This document shows, piece after piece, positions 10,096 through 21,985 of a stretch of DNA of 64,000 bases. Each line of letters starts with the position of its first letter. Position 1 is the first letter of the stretch. The translations under genes and the position numbers were made by a program. The notes under the pieces are model-generated. The model saw only the letters and a program-made list of their open reading frames with translations, did not search any database and was not told where the DNA came from. The stretch spans positions 3,082,709 through 3,146,708 of the forward strand of contig NC_031768.1 in assembly GCF_001522545.3 (NCBI RefSeq). Reading direction: 5' to 3'. The DNA comes from Parus major (Eukaryota > Chordata > Aves > Passeriformes > Paridae).

Positions 10096-12017
10096 CTCCA
10101 ATCCTGTGATGCTATAATTCATGGCTGTAGTATGACTTTCTGCTCAGTGGTGACAGCCTGGGATGGTCTCACATTGCCTTTGCTCCAAAATTCGCTTATT
10201 CCTTGTGGTCAGGCACAGAGGTGGTCACTCTCCAGCAGTGGGGTACCCAGACAGTGCATGAAGGCTGGGGCTGAAGTGCATGAAGGAGGAGCTGACCCGA
10301 ATTTTCATAGTCCAAGCAATGGACTATTTGCTATGTTCCCCTGGAACATTATTCCCCTCAAGAACAAAACTCATCCTCCTCTCTTCACCTTTACAGTCCC
10401 TCGCCCTTGCAGTCTTTTGGAATTTTCATTTTAAATGGGAACTCTGGAGTAATTCCTGTCCTTAGTAAATAACACACAAGCTGATAAACTGTTAAAAAAA
10501 CAGTGAGGCCTTGCCAAGAGGCTTCGGCGAGACATTTGTTTTTGGGAAACCCTCTGCGCAGCACAGGCCGCGTGCACACTTAATCACACAGAGAAACATT
10601 TACTGTAGGATATATTTTTAGGCAGTTTTTCAAGTGGCAGATTTCCACAGGGGTACAGCACTTGTCCTGTGGTAATTAACTGTACAGAAAATATTAGTCT
10701 GGAGCTGCCTGGCCGATGGTGGAGGGAATGTGTTACACCCAAGTTCAGGAGAGGAGCAGGGTCTCTCTCTGTGTGGGCTGGAGAAGACTTAAGCACATTA
10801 CACACATATTTGGCCACCAGCAGCAAGAAAGGCCACGAGCTTCCCTCACACTGTGGAGGGAGATGAATATCTTTCAGTTGAGCAGGATGCTGCTTGGCTG
10901 CTCCAAGAGAGGGGGGGAAAAAAACCACGTAGGAGTCAATCACAGGTTGGATTGAAAAGGGGATTCGTGTGACAGCCAGGGATGTGAGGGGTGGTGGAAA
11001 ACCTGACGGGTCCCACATCTCCTGTGGAGCCAAGCTGTACAGACTGGAGTGTGACACATGTCCCAGCTTGGATCTCCAGTGACTCCAGGCCTGGAGGCCG
11101 CCCCTCCATCCGTGAGGAACCAGCACCTGCCAGAGCAGCCTCCAGCTCCTCCTTTTGCTCTGGGTGTTGGTGGGCTTTGGAACAAAACCAAGGATGGCTC
11201 CTGAGGTTCCCTCCAGCAGGGAACCCCTGTCCCTCCCGCTGTCCTCTCCCCTTGGCCTTGTGGTTGGGGAGCCTGAGCATCCCAAAAGTGCAGGTAGGGC
11301 TGTGCTTGCTTCTTAAAGCACATTTTGGAGTCACCAGGGATGGATTTCAGCAAGGACCAGAGGGCTTTGCTGAGAAGCTCACAGAACAGGATGAGAAGTC
11401 ATCCACAGCAAAGCTGCTTGGGTTTTGTTGGGTGTTTTTTTAACAGGGGGAATGTTGTTGGCTTGGAAAGATCCTTCCCACACATCCACAAGACAGGGAA
11501 GAGTTGGAGTAGGCGCTTTAAAGGCAAACCAAGTGGAACTCAGCCTTCAAAAGTTGCAGTTCCTTGAAGAATTCTTGCCATTTTTTTTCAGTTCTCTGGG
11601 CTAGCAAAGGGCCAGATGCAGCTTTAGCAGCATTCCAGGAGCTTTGCTGAGTCACTGGTGTGGCACTGGCCTGTCTCACACACCAAACACCACCATACCT
11701 GCTATGTCCCCTGCACAGGGACAGTCCATGGACTGCAACAGGATGCTGAGAGAAGTTTTCATCCTGTCTTGACCAAATTCAGTCATTTTACAGAAGTGTT
11801 CATGGGCTCAGTGATGGTGAGAGCTGCTGAAACTTCCACCTTGTCCTATCAGATACATCCATTTTCTCTGGCTTTATTAAACAGAAGTCATGGAGATTTA
11901 TCTGGGTGCATGTCCACAAAATGTGAGATAGACCAGGAGCCAGAAACTTGTTTATGAAATTGGGTAATATTTTTAAATTGGGTAATATTTTTAAATTGTG
12001 AAATTTTCCCACCAAGT
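10096..12017. other. Unassigned single-copy DNA
   Basis: Holds the longest repeat-free open frame of the window (minus 10584-11285, 233 aa). It has no signal peptide, domain or compositional bias typical of a real exon, so I do not call it. The part at 10480-10710 has conserved-element texture (CACACTTAATCACACAG, GTGGTAATTAACTG). An 18-base word beginning TGGGTAATATTT is duplicated in tandem at 11961-11996. Confidence 0.4.
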
Positions 12018-12175
12018 TGGGAAACTCCCCATCCCTGGAAATGTTTAAGGCCAGGCTGGATAGGGCTTTGAGAAAACTGGTCTAGAGGAAAGTTCCCTGC
12101 CCATGGCAGAGGGTGAAATGAGATGATCTTTAAGGTCCTTTCCAACCCAAACCATTCTATGAGTCCATGATTATC
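12018..12175 (+). mobile_element. CR1 LINE 3' end fragment
   Basis: Reads CCCCATCCCTGGAAATGT, AAGGCCAGGCTGGATAGG, CCCTGCCCATGGCAGAGG, GATGATCTTTAAGGTCC and TTTCCAACCCAAACCATTC in order on the plus strand. This is the 3' UTR of a classic CR1. Non-coding, 5'-truncated, moderately diverged. Confidence 0.92.
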
Positions 12176-15100
12176 ACTTAATGTATATTTCTCTTGCTCA
12201 GACAAGTATTGTTTGAGATTAAGTGTTTTTCTTCCCTATTCTTTATATTCTTTTGTTCACTGATAATCTTTCTCTTAACGAACTGAGTCTATAACATTTT
12301 ACAAAGATGTTGAGAACATAATTTATCACATCTGAGTATCATTTATTCCACTGTGCTTCACTTTCATTAAACATAGAACATTTATGCAATTGACAGCTCC
12401 TCAGGTGAAATGTACCTGCCAAAACCAGAAAAAGTCTTTTCAATTCTAATTTCCTAATTAAATTTTCAGTATTTTACACACACTGCTAGGATGATACTTT
12501 AAAAAAATAGAAATTAAAAGCCAGCCTATCACAACAGAAGATGTTTTCTAAGTTCTTTGAGTTACCTTGTTCAAATTCACGGGGCAGAGCTGTGAATAAA
12601 TATTTTAATGTGTCCAAAAATGAAAATAAATCCTATGTAGGCAGCATATACAGGATTATCTTCTCTAGCTGGTGCTGAAGACTCCACTGGGAAGTTGTAT
12701 GGGGCTTTTACTGTACTCCTGAATTTTAAATGTCAAAACACTGTCTCACTGCAGAGTATTCCCATACAATTATTTGATAGATAGTAACATAAAAATGAAA
12801 TCCAGTCTGTTACAACCTCATATAGAAAAACATAAAGACAAAACTAAGAGATCAGTATTTGGTCTTCAGTTCTAGCCCTTAGGAATGATGCCACATCCTC
12901 AGCCCAGCTGCTGGGGGAGTATTCTGTTGCTGAAAATGTCCAACACGCTGAAGAAACCAAGGAGGGCAGACCTCCAGTTCCTGTTCTGCAGATTGATCAG
13001 ATCACAAGTTGCCAGGGCAGAGAGAGAATGAAACCTAGAACAAAACTGCAGAAAACACCTCTTCCCCCTCTGTGCCCTGCCAGGAAAGATTTTTTTGCCC
13101 TGTTGTTGTCACAGAAACGCTGCGTAACTCATCGCTGCCCCACTTCCCAGAACTGCCATTCTAGACACTTGGGGGATCTCAATGACTCTTGCAGAGCTGC
13201 TACAGGGAAGACACAGCCGTGGATTGAGGAGAAATCCATGGAAACTGGCTGTGCTGCTGTGCAGCATCTGCCCCCTGTGCGCTCCGTCGCGCGGTCACCG
13301 CGCGGTCACTCGTGCAGCCACGCTGGGCTGTGTGACACCGAGTTTACATCTCAGCCTGGCTAACCAGAAATCTTGGCAGTGCTAGGAGACTTCCAGCCTT
13401 TCCAGGGTTAGACATCTGTCCCATGCTGTTTCTTGCTTCAGTTCATTTTTTTTCTTTACTGTGCTCACACCATTAAACTGCTGAGGAATCTCTCATCCGT
13501 TGGAATATTCCCCCGTCAGGAGTGCAGGACATCAGCAGTGATTCTGTGTCTGAAGTTCTCCTCTCTCACACTTACAAGGAGATTATAAGCATTTTATTCT
13601 GCCTTTATTTTTTTGTGCTGAAGCTGATTTATTTTGCTTACATTTCTCCCTGATAAATTCTCCTCTCAGTTTCCAATGGGGATAGGTAAGATTTTCTTTT
13701 CTTTAGGAGCCACCGTTGCTCCTACACTCTCCTCCACTCCTGTGTCACAGCCAATCCAGGCTCCACTTGATTTATGTCATCCTTCAGCAACAACAGGAGC
13801 TGAGCTCAGAGCAGATCTTTTGGGGCAGAACCACGACTATTTCAGCATTAGTTAAAGGCCAAAGCTCTGGACTGCTGAGGATAAGCATTCCAACAACAGG
13901 CATGACAAATAAAGTGGCCAAGAATGTCTAAAAGGCCTTTTAAAATAACAGTTCTGAGCTCTGTCACTTGACTGTGTTTAAAAGCTAAGATAGTTAATAA
14001 AAATTATGCCCATAATTGCTGAGCTATTTTGAAATATCCAACCGAATCCATGTCTGCAGAGGATTATGAAGAGCTAAGGATTCACAAACTGGCTTCAAAC
14101 TTGATCCTACTTGGCTTTTCTTATGTTAAATATAAGGGTCTCTCTAAATTCAACTTGGCTCCAAAAAAGATCACAATATAGAGAACCAGAAGTCACACAT
14201 TTTCCCAGTCCTCTCAAATATCCACAGAACTGGCATGAATGTGGAGCAGCCCCCAGCTGAAAATGAGAGGGAAGAAAGAAAACTAAATTTACCAAACCCA
14301 ATGTTGTGATACAGCTCAGAAACAGACAAATCCAAACAGAAGGTCCTGCCAGTATAAAGTGAATATTAATGCCCCCATGTTTGTATCAAGATCTTGATAT
14401 TGCAAATGTTGCTGCAAAACATCCAAACATGAGCAGATGTGGAGAATGGCCACTAAGATGGCAAAAAAAAAAAAAGGAGAGGTTTTTCACCCAAGAAATG
14501 GGAAGAGTTCGATTTGTTTACTCCAACAAAATTAGATCTAAGGAGAAAAGTGCCTTCTACAAGTAAATTAGGGAGGTATTTGAGTTCCTGAATCAAAGAA
14601 TGGACTTGTCAAAAGAGAAAACAAACACGAACTGGCCACAGGTAAATTTAACCAGGGAATGAGATTGCCAACCATCAGAGTGAAGTCCAGATTCAGCTCT
14701 GGGATGGAAGCTGAGCTGGAAATTGAGTTTTTAGGTGTCTCTCTATCTTTCTGCTACATCAGGCAAAACCTGGGACTCAGAAAGTCTCTTTGGGCTGTTT
14801 CATACAACAAGGAAAATAGGAAAATAAGCTGCAGGGCAGACTGGAGAGCCCCAAACATTTTGAGCAGATATTTTGCTGAGGACAAAGCATGGCATCAAAA
14901 AAAGCAAGACCCTGTGGCCTGGGCTGAGGCTGCTCCTGGCAGGTGGGATGGGAAGAAAAGATTTCCAGTTTTGTCAGTGAAAAAATCTTGTATTCCCAGT
15001 AAGTAACTGAGGAGAGGAGACAGGCTCAGGGAACAAGACTGAGGACATGGAAACTGTTCAGGCTCTACCTTAATAACAAAGAAGTCTTTAAGAATCCTTC

Positions 15101-15689
15101 TGCATGAATTAAAATCTCTGCACAAAATATGCCACACGCTTAAACAAACACTCTCTTATTTTCTGTATGTGTTTTTTTTTCCCTTCTACTACACCTTAAA
15201 ATAAGCAGTGGAGGAGTGGACTCTAATCTGGATTGAAATGAGAGGGTTGCATTAGGGAAAATACTGAATGTTCCCATTCTTGAGGCTGAGATTATTCATA
15301 CATGGAGGTAACAAGGAAAAGGGAATTAACTGCACAATGCAGCTGCTCTGGGACTGGAAATTCTGGCCAAGAAAACACCAAGCACACAGGAATGTCATCT
15401 AGAATGCAAGTGAAGGCTGCCTGGTGTCTGAACAAAGCACACAAATTGCAGAGTAAGTCCCAGTGCAGTGTTCCCAGGTGTGTACCAGGAATCTGCTTAC
15501 GGGGCAGAAGATGGAAAACACGACTCAAAACCCAAAAGCTCCTCCCATCCTAAGTGAAGCTGGTGGAGGAAGGGGAGTTCCTAGTCAGCCAGCTTGATTT
15601 TGAGCACCTCCAAGGAGGGAAAGCCCGAAATCTCTTAGGGCAACCTGTTGCCAGAGTTCTTCCCCAAAACAGTTGAAGTTTTTTTTTAT
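12176..15689. other. Unassigned single-copy DNA
   Basis: No gene or repeat recognised in 3.5 kb. The first 600 bases are AT-rich. At 13280-13315 there is a small CpG-dense block with a near-duplicate word (CGCGCGGTCACCGCGCGGTC). At 13920-14090 there is AT-rich, site-like sequence that could be conserved. All frames are short and unconvincing. Confidence 0.4.
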
Positions 15690-15925
15690 GCTCAAGCTGA
15701 ATTCCCTTTATTTCAGACTGTGCCCTTTGCCTCTTGTCCTTTCACTGGGCACCACTGAGGAATGCTGAACTCCTTCTTTTGGAGTCATCCTCCACCAGGA
15801 ATTTATACACATGGATAAGATCCCCCTGGGCTTTCCCTTCTCCAGACCAAGCAGTCCCAGCTCTCACAGCCTATCCTGGCATTTCAGATGCTCCAAGCCT
15901 GTGCCCATCCCAATGGCCCTAAAGA
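15690..15925 (-). mobile_element. CR1 LINE fragment, minus strand
   Basis: On the plus strand this reads CCCTTTATTTCAGACTGTGC, CCTCTTGTCCTTTCACTGGG, AATTTATACACATGGATAAG, TTCTCCAGACCAAGCAGTCC and CAGCTCTCACAGCC. This is the reverse complement of the CR1 reverse-transcriptase C-terminal coding region. The CR1 3' UTR tip is absent, so this is an internal fragment, truncated at both ends. Degraded, no open frame. Confidence 0.85.
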
Positions 15926-18111
15926 ACAGGTTTGTTCCCTTATTTACAGAAATTTTTAAAATGGCATGATAGGGATAACAATTTAAATTAGAAGATGGTA
16001 CATCTTGTAATCCACTTTGTAATAAATGTTTGAGATTACACAGAGGTTTTGGGCTTCGAAGACACAACATGTATTTATGATTAAATGTTTCCTGTGTGTT
16101 AACCTGTCATTGAAGGAATAAATGTTCTCACAGGCATTTGAGTGAATCAAAACAGAAAAAAGCACCATATTCAAACTATTGTTTCCCAGAGCAAGTTTGC
16201 CCCTCCACAACCGAGTGGGGGGGATCCATTTTTTTCTAAGAAATACAGGATTTACAATTAAAAGGTGTTAATAAATCTCTGCTCAATGTAGTCTGTAAGG
16301 AAGCATTGGTTTTAGTCTTTGAAGTTTCTTGAGCAGGGTTGAGAACACTTGTGCAGACATCATGGGGCTTGCAGGTAATACAAAATTTGTGAATAGAATA
16401 TAGGACAATCTCTGCCATCTGTGGGAACACACATTAAGGGAGACAAAGATCACATCCTTCATATTTCTTACATAATTCTGCAAATGTATGAGGAAATAAG
16501 CACAGAACAAAGCACAATGGTTTTGAGAGACCACAATGACCAGATTTCAGGGCATCCTGAGCAGCTTCTGAGAAAAACAGCTGATGGAGTTCTCAGAGCT
16601 GTGAAATTTAACCCCAGTAATCAAACGTTATTTAGTTTAAAAAAAAAAACCAAAACAACAAAGCAGGTGGGTTGAAAATCACATTCATTTTGGATAATGA
16701 GCTTTAGATTGCATCATTGGAGGCATCACTTTGTATTTAGGAAGATTATAGTTTAATAACTTAAAACTTTATTGAGGTGGCTTGAGTCTGTACTGCTGTG
16801 GGGGTATAGATGGAAGCAAAGCCTGGCTGGACACCCAGTGCTTCTCTCAAGCCCCTCAAAGTCTCTCATGGATTAGGATCCCAGGTCTGAGCATGCCAGC
16901 ATTTAAAAAAATAAATTTAAAAAGACCTGGGAATCAAGCACACCTTTAGGGGAAACATGATTGAAATCAACAAGGCAACCTGAAAAAGAAATGATTAGTA
17001 AATCTGAAAACTCCGTGGTTAGTCAGAAGAAGCACCAGAATTTCGTGTTCAGGAGAATTCTGAGGGCCTTCCCTCTGTCACATACTGAGAAATCTGATGG
17101 AGTGAAACCAAACATGTTAGAAGGTGGGAAGCCCCTCCTATCCAGAAAGTAGTTGATGAAAAAAGAAACAAAGGTTTTTTTTTTTCCTTTCACTGCATGT
17201 TACACATGTGAAAACCTGATCAACACAATCATCACCTCATTTCTGAGGAGCAGAAGCACACCTTTGCATCTTTTGTGAGTAAACAGTCACAGCAATCAGG
17301 CAGTTATTCTTATGATTATAAAATGCACTCAAAAGTTCAGCCTTCTTGAATTTATTTATGGTGGCCTAATAGATAGTCTAATTCAGAATTTTACAGAGTG
17401 ACATCTGAAGGTGAATTTTGGTTTAATTAAAAAAAAACAGAAGGAATGACTTTGGAAAATTAACTACTGAGTTTGTCTTATGCACACACTCAAATTCACT
17501 GTGACATTGTAAAATCCCATACTTGAGCAAGACCACAACTTCATATCCATGCACAGTCAAGTATCACATTTTTCTCTAAACTTGCAATTGGATATTTTAA
17601 GAAATGTCAAATAATATTGTTCTTCCTGTGAAGAGCTGCTGGCTGCCCAGTAATAGTTAAAACAAGAGTAGCACCTTATCACAATTAGAACACTGGACTG
17701 AGTCAAAAGACCCAGGCTGGGTTTTTTCCCCCCTTTCTGACACAGAACATCTGATCTGCAGTTTACTGAGTTTTGTGCTGCTGTATTCCCCATTATAACC
17801 TGGGAAAACTCTTTTCCCACATCTATAAGAGACTTTCTTCACAATAGATGGAAACTGTGACCTGAGGGCTGCATGTTTTTATTCCACAGTGTATTTCATT
17901 CCACAATATGTGCAGACTGAACAGTAAGAACTAAAATACTGCTAAGTCTACAACTGGTGGACAGAGATGAAAGCTTAATTTCCAATCCACAGAAAGCTTA
18001 TTAAGTAAATTATAAGGGCTTACATACTGATGCTTACTGTAGTGAAAGGTTAAACTGTTAACAATTTACAACCTAACCTATCCTGATTTTTACTTCTCCC
18101 TTTTAGCTTCT
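15926..18111. other. Unassigned AT-rich single-copy DNA
   Basis: No repeat family or gene recognised. Short poly-A runs occur at about 16639 and 17429 and a poly-T run at about 17176. Frames are short. Nothing further can be said from the sequence alone. Confidence 0.45.
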
Positions 18112-18298
18112 TCCCTGGCAGCGTGGGCTGGGATGGAATTGCCAGAGCAGCTGGGGCTGCCCCTGGATCCCTGGCAGTGCCCAAGGCCAGGCTGGACATT
18201 GGGAGCTCCTGGGACAGTGGGAGGTGTCCCTGCCATGGCTGGGCTGGCACTGGATGGGATTTAAGATCCCTTCCAACCCAAACCACTGTATGATTCTC
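18112..18298 (+). mobile_element. CR1 LINE 3' end, young subfamily
   Basis: Plus-strand CR1 3' UTR with the blocks GGGCTGGGATGGAATTGCC, GGGGCTGCCCCTGGATCCC, GGCAGTGCCCAAGGCCAGG, TGGACATTGGGAGCTCCTGG and CTTCCAACCCAAACCACTG. The central 110 bases are almost identical to the copies at 31930-32045 and 34386-34493 (both minus) and 37710-37815 (plus), so this subfamily expanded recently. Confidence 0.93.
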
Positions 18299-18914
18299 TT
18301 ACTGCCATTCTGGCACTTTAGAGAGAAGTGGTTTACCCTTCACAGCTCTTGCCACCTGCCCAGAACACTTGCACCTTGTTGCCTGCATCCCTGTACAACA
18401 CTGACCTGTCAGCTCTCTGAGCTCTGCTCTTCCTGGAAGAGATTAAAGAAATCTGACTTTGGCCCCTAAAACACACAATAAGTCATAGAGTTGCCCACAA
18501 ACCCCCTTATGTCTCAGTCTCCTTTATCCTCTAGTTTCCCCACCAGGAACCACAGGAAGGAATGTGAAGGGAACAGAAAATATTTAATCATGAATATGAG
18601 GTGGATAGAGCCTTTCCCCACAAACACATGTTCTACCTTTTTGTTGCAGTACCCTCACGTTTAATTTTGTCAATATTTAGCAAACATATTCATTTTTATT
18701 TCCTTTCTCTGCTTTGATCACAGAATTTGATCTTCAAAGAATATCCCATGTGCATGGCTCACATGAGTGGATTATTTTAATTGCTCAGGTAACTCCCCAC
18801 ATGTGCTCACCAGGCTGGGGGATCTTTTCAGCCACGAATCTTCCCATGGGAAAGAAAAACTGAGAAGCGGCAAATGAAGCCTTTTCCCCTGAGTTTGTAC
18901 AACCAGGGGCATCA
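18299..18914. other. Unassigned single-copy DNA
   Basis: No repeat or gene recognised. Ordinary composition. Confidence 0.45.
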
Positions 18915-18924
18915 TGGGCACAAC

Positions 18925-19120
18925 AGTCACAGAATCACTGAGGTTGGGAAAGTCCTCACAGCCCATGGAGTGCCAGCTGTGCCCGATCCCCACCTTGTCC
19001 CCAGCCCAGAGCCCTGAGTGCCACGTCCAGGTGACACCTCCAGGAATGGGCACTGCAAAGCTCCCTGGGCAGCTCCCTCCAATGTTTCACAACCCTTTCC
19101 ATACAGAAATTCCTCCTGAG
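18925..19120 (-). mobile_element. CR1-like LINE 3' end (B-type), minus strand
   Basis: Reverse complement of the second CR1 type in this window. On the minus strand it runs GGGAGCTTTGCAGTGCCCAT, GGAGGTGTCACCTGGACG, GGCACTCAGGGC, CTCTGGGCTGGGGACAAGG, and ends CCCAACCTCAGTGATTCTGTG. In translation the block corresponds to the extreme C-terminus of the CR1 reverse transcriptase (SLEV..LDVALRAL style) followed by a short 3' UTR. It is more diverged than the copies at 21.5, 35.5 and 55.5 kb. Confidence 0.88.
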
Positions 19121-20378
19121 ATGATGACAACGTGGTGCTGTAAAGGAGCAGAGTGTGCTAGAGCAGAGCTTCCTTGCAAAGGCAGATGGAGGAGCCTCCC
19201 CTCCCCAGCAGCCCAGAACGGTCTCCCAAGTGCCGCTGCTCCTTAGATAAGGCTGTGACAGGCACTTTACAAATCACCCAGAATTTATGGGCTCTCTGTG
19301 ACCCCATTACTCACGCTGAAAACCAGCGAATAACAGCGGCAGCCCCGCTGAAGGCGGCACAGCCAGACCCCAAGTCACCAGCAAGGCCTTCTCAGTCTCG
19401 CTCAGCTCTGTCCCTGCAGGTTCTGCAGAAAAAAATAAATAAATTCTGATTAAATGTTTTCCAGCGGCAAATCTGGGAGAGGGAAAAAAACCGTAGGCTC
19501 TTCTAATGCTTTTTTTTAAAGAATTCCTGGCTACAGTGTTTAAAAACTAAGCATTTTAGGGGGCCCAGGAATTTTTTTCCCCATCCTTCTTGAGATCAAC
19601 TGCATTTGTCTTAAGGAATTATAAAGACAGCAGTGCTAAAGTTAAGAATATTGCCTTATCAGTCAGCTCCATACAAGAAATAGAGGAGTTGTCAGGAAAA
19701 TGTTAAAGGTTTTAATGATATGCCAAAGCCCCTTGGGGAGGACACAGGCTCTCTAAATCTCTTTCTGAATGCGATACCAAGTTACAAATTACCCACATCT
19801 CATTCCTGTGTTCTCCTTTATCTCTTCCTCCATTCTTCCTCTATGATTGCTTTAGTTTTCATATTTTTATTTTCTTTATATAGTTAAGCTCTGATCATAC
19901 TTGATCCTAGACATATGAGCCTCTTTCTGTGAAAGAGGAACACTTTTATAACCACAGCAACAAACTTTTCTGTGACAGAATTTATCTCACTCCTTTTTAT
20001 GGTGGTGAGGCTTTTCCCCCCTTTAATTACCCAACAGAAGCAAAGTCTCTCATCCTCTCCTCATCTTTATGTACTTTGCTTTCAACCACTTCCAGATGAC
20101 AGCATGGAACAAAGTTTTCCAGCTCCATGTAGCCACCTTCTCTTTTGTATTTGGACTGATTTGTGCTACAGGGTTTGTACTGACCACCCAGCAGAAATGT
20201 CTTCTGTTGCAAGAACTTCTTACAGAATTATTCTTTTCTCCAAATTAAATTAGCTCTTCACAGACTCTGTGAAGACCCCAGCCCTTCCAGACCTGAACTG
20301 TGGAGTGAGGTCTCAGATCTCATCTGTTCATTCCCACTTGGGCAGAGGAGCTGGAAAGCTGGAAAAGGCCCTGAGGGT
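19121..20378. other. Unassigned single-copy DNA
   Basis: Ordinary single-copy sequence between a CR1 and the LTR. A few CpGs occur at 19325-19350. No supported gene. Confidence 0.4.
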
Positions 20379-21099
20379 TGTCTTGGTATGAAAAGGCAGG
20401 TGTCTGCTAAGGAAAGCAGGAGCCTCCCTTGAAATGGAAAATGTAAACCCTCTCCCTCCAAATTATTATAATTTTGAAATTAAGGGGCTCTAAGGCAAAG
20501 ATATGAGAGTAGAGATAACAGTTCATTACTAGTTTTTATTAAATAATTACTTTAAACATAATATTACATATTGTAGTATGTATAAGTAAAAAAATAAAAC
20601 AAGCTACAACTCAATAGGAAAACTAAAATAAAATGCAGTAGTACAAAAACCACTGACATAGTCAGAATACAACCTGACACCCTGGGGGCCAGGGTGTTGG
20701 TAGCAGTCCAATTAAATGGTGGCTGTGGTCCTCCTGAAGTGACAGATGTGATTGTGCGGAAGCAATGATCAAAGGGTGGAGTTTTCCTCTGAAGGCCCAG
20801 GGGTGGTGGTGGGGATAGACCCAATCTCTCCTCTAGGAATCCAACAAAGAAAGACTTCCTGTGGTGTTACAAATCTCTGATTATATCCAGGTGGGAATGC
20901 TTGGCTCCTCCCCCTGGGTGGAGCATCTCTCAATGGGATGATGGAATTTTATCAGTCCTGCAGTGAGGCCCAATGGCCCATTAACAGAAGGTTTCCCCCT
21001 GGAGGGATGATGGGTCATGGAAGAGATAAAGAACACTGCCCCACCTGGTTTTAACAGCTGGTCATAGAATACAGACTCCTGGTTACATCTTGTACTACA
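20379..21099 (-). mobile_element. Endogenous retrovirus LTR (solo or fragment), minus strand
   Basis: The reverse complement has the layout of an avian retroviral LTR. It begins near TGTAGTACAAGATG (plus 21099), has a C-rich promoter-like part with GGATATAATC as a TATA-like word (plus 20879-20888), and has an AATAAA signal (plus 20535-20540) roughly 340 bases downstream. It ends in a stretch with GGAGGGAGAGGG that I recognise from abundant passerine ERV LTR/leader sequence. No gag, pol or env is attached. The exact ends are uncertain and no target-site duplication is obvious. The part between about 20379 and 20460 may be leader sequence rather than LTR. A run of codons on the minus strand (20881 onward) is an incidental open frame. 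Confidence 0.7.
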
Positions 21100-21378
21100 A
21101 CCTGGGACAGGGGCTGGACACGAGCCCAGGGGTGCCCAGGGGGGCAAGAGGCCCCTGGGCCCCTGGGCTGGGTGAGGAATTGTGTGTCCAGCAGGAGCAG
21201 GGCAGGGATTGTCCCTCTGTGCTGGCTCTGAGAGGCCCCTCCAGGGCTGGCTCCAGTTGTGGCTGGTGCAGGAGAGCCCTGGAGGGGCTGGAGCGTGTCC
21301 AGGGCAGGGAACGGAGCTGGGAAGGGGCTGGAGCCCCAGGAGGGGCTGAGGGAGCTGGGAAAGGGGCTCAGCCTGGAG
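21100..21378 (+). mobile_element. CR1 LINE (B-type) internal fragment
   Basis: Plus-strand fragment of the same CR1 type as 55232-55750. Bases 21210-21378 match 55232-55400 with one difference. In translation it keeps a decayed version of the CR1 motif [13 protein letters not shown] (here LRELGKGLSLEQ). It stops abruptly at 21378 just before the 3' UTR and is followed by 120 unmatched bases and then by an inverted copy. The first 100 bases are G/C-rich and only loosely assignable. Confidence 0.85.
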
Positions 21379-21497
21379 CTGCTTTCTGTCCTTACCTGAA
21401 CCCTGTCCTGCCACCCCCCTGCATCCCTGCTGGCACCAGCACTGCTCCTGCCTGTGCGATGCACTGGGAAACCCAGGGAGACACCCACCTTCTTCTC

Positions 21498-21985
21498 CAC
21501 TCAGAATCATGGAATCCCAGGATCCCTGAGGCTGGAAAAGCCCTCCCAGCCCATGGAGTCCCAGCTGTGCCCGATGCCCACCTTGTCCCCAGCCCAGAGC
21601 TCTGAGTGCCACGTCCAGGTGACACCTCCAGGGATGGGCACTGCAAAGCTCCCTGGGCAGCCCCTGCCAAGGCCTGAGCTCCCTTTCCATGGGCAAATTC
21701 CTGCTGCTGTCCACCAGAGCCAAGTGCAGGACCTGGCACCTCACACCGCTGGCCTGAGCCCATGGATCCAGAGTGCCCAGACCTCTCTGCAGAGCCTTCC
21801 TGCCCTCCAGCAGATCCACACTGCTGCCCACATTAGTGTTACCCTTGAATTTACTGAGGCTGTACCTGACCTCCTCATCCAGATCATCATTAAAGGTACT
21901 GAACCCAGGGGAATCCCACGAGTGACTGTCCTCCAGTCAGATGTGGCACCATTCACCACCAGTCACCCTCCTCTGGCACTGTTTG
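21498..21985 (-). mobile_element. CR1 LINE with broken reverse-transcriptase segment, minus strand
   Basis: The minus strand starts at about 21985 within the reverse-transcriptase ORF. One frame reads DWRTVTRGIPLGSV, the decayed counterpart of the conserved RT block around VTSGVPQGSVLGP. After a frameshift another frame reads GSSVDLLEGRKALQRGL and LDPWAQASGVRCQVLHLAL, matching the CR1 region SVDLLEGRKALQRDLDRLDRWA. The sequence then jumps directly to the C-terminal block (SRNLPMERELRPWQGLPREL) and the 3' UTR ending in GATTCTGAGTG. About a hundred residues are missing between the two parts, so this is a deletion derivative. Inactive. Confidence 0.9.

Noticed and set aside
10584..11285. 233-aa minus-strand frame in repeat-free DNA
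   Set aside because: No recognisable domain or signal, and frames are equally open on the other strand (plus 10991-11443). It would need transcript evidence.
20379..21099. A full endogenous retrovirus around the LTR
   Set aside because: No gag, pol or env remnants and no second LTR on either side. Only an LTR, possibly with a little leader, is supported.
20881..21831. 316-aa open frame on the minus strand
   Set aside because: It is stitched from CR1 reverse-transcriptase remnants (GSSVDLLEGRKALQRGL), the CR1 3' region and the LTR. Not a gene.
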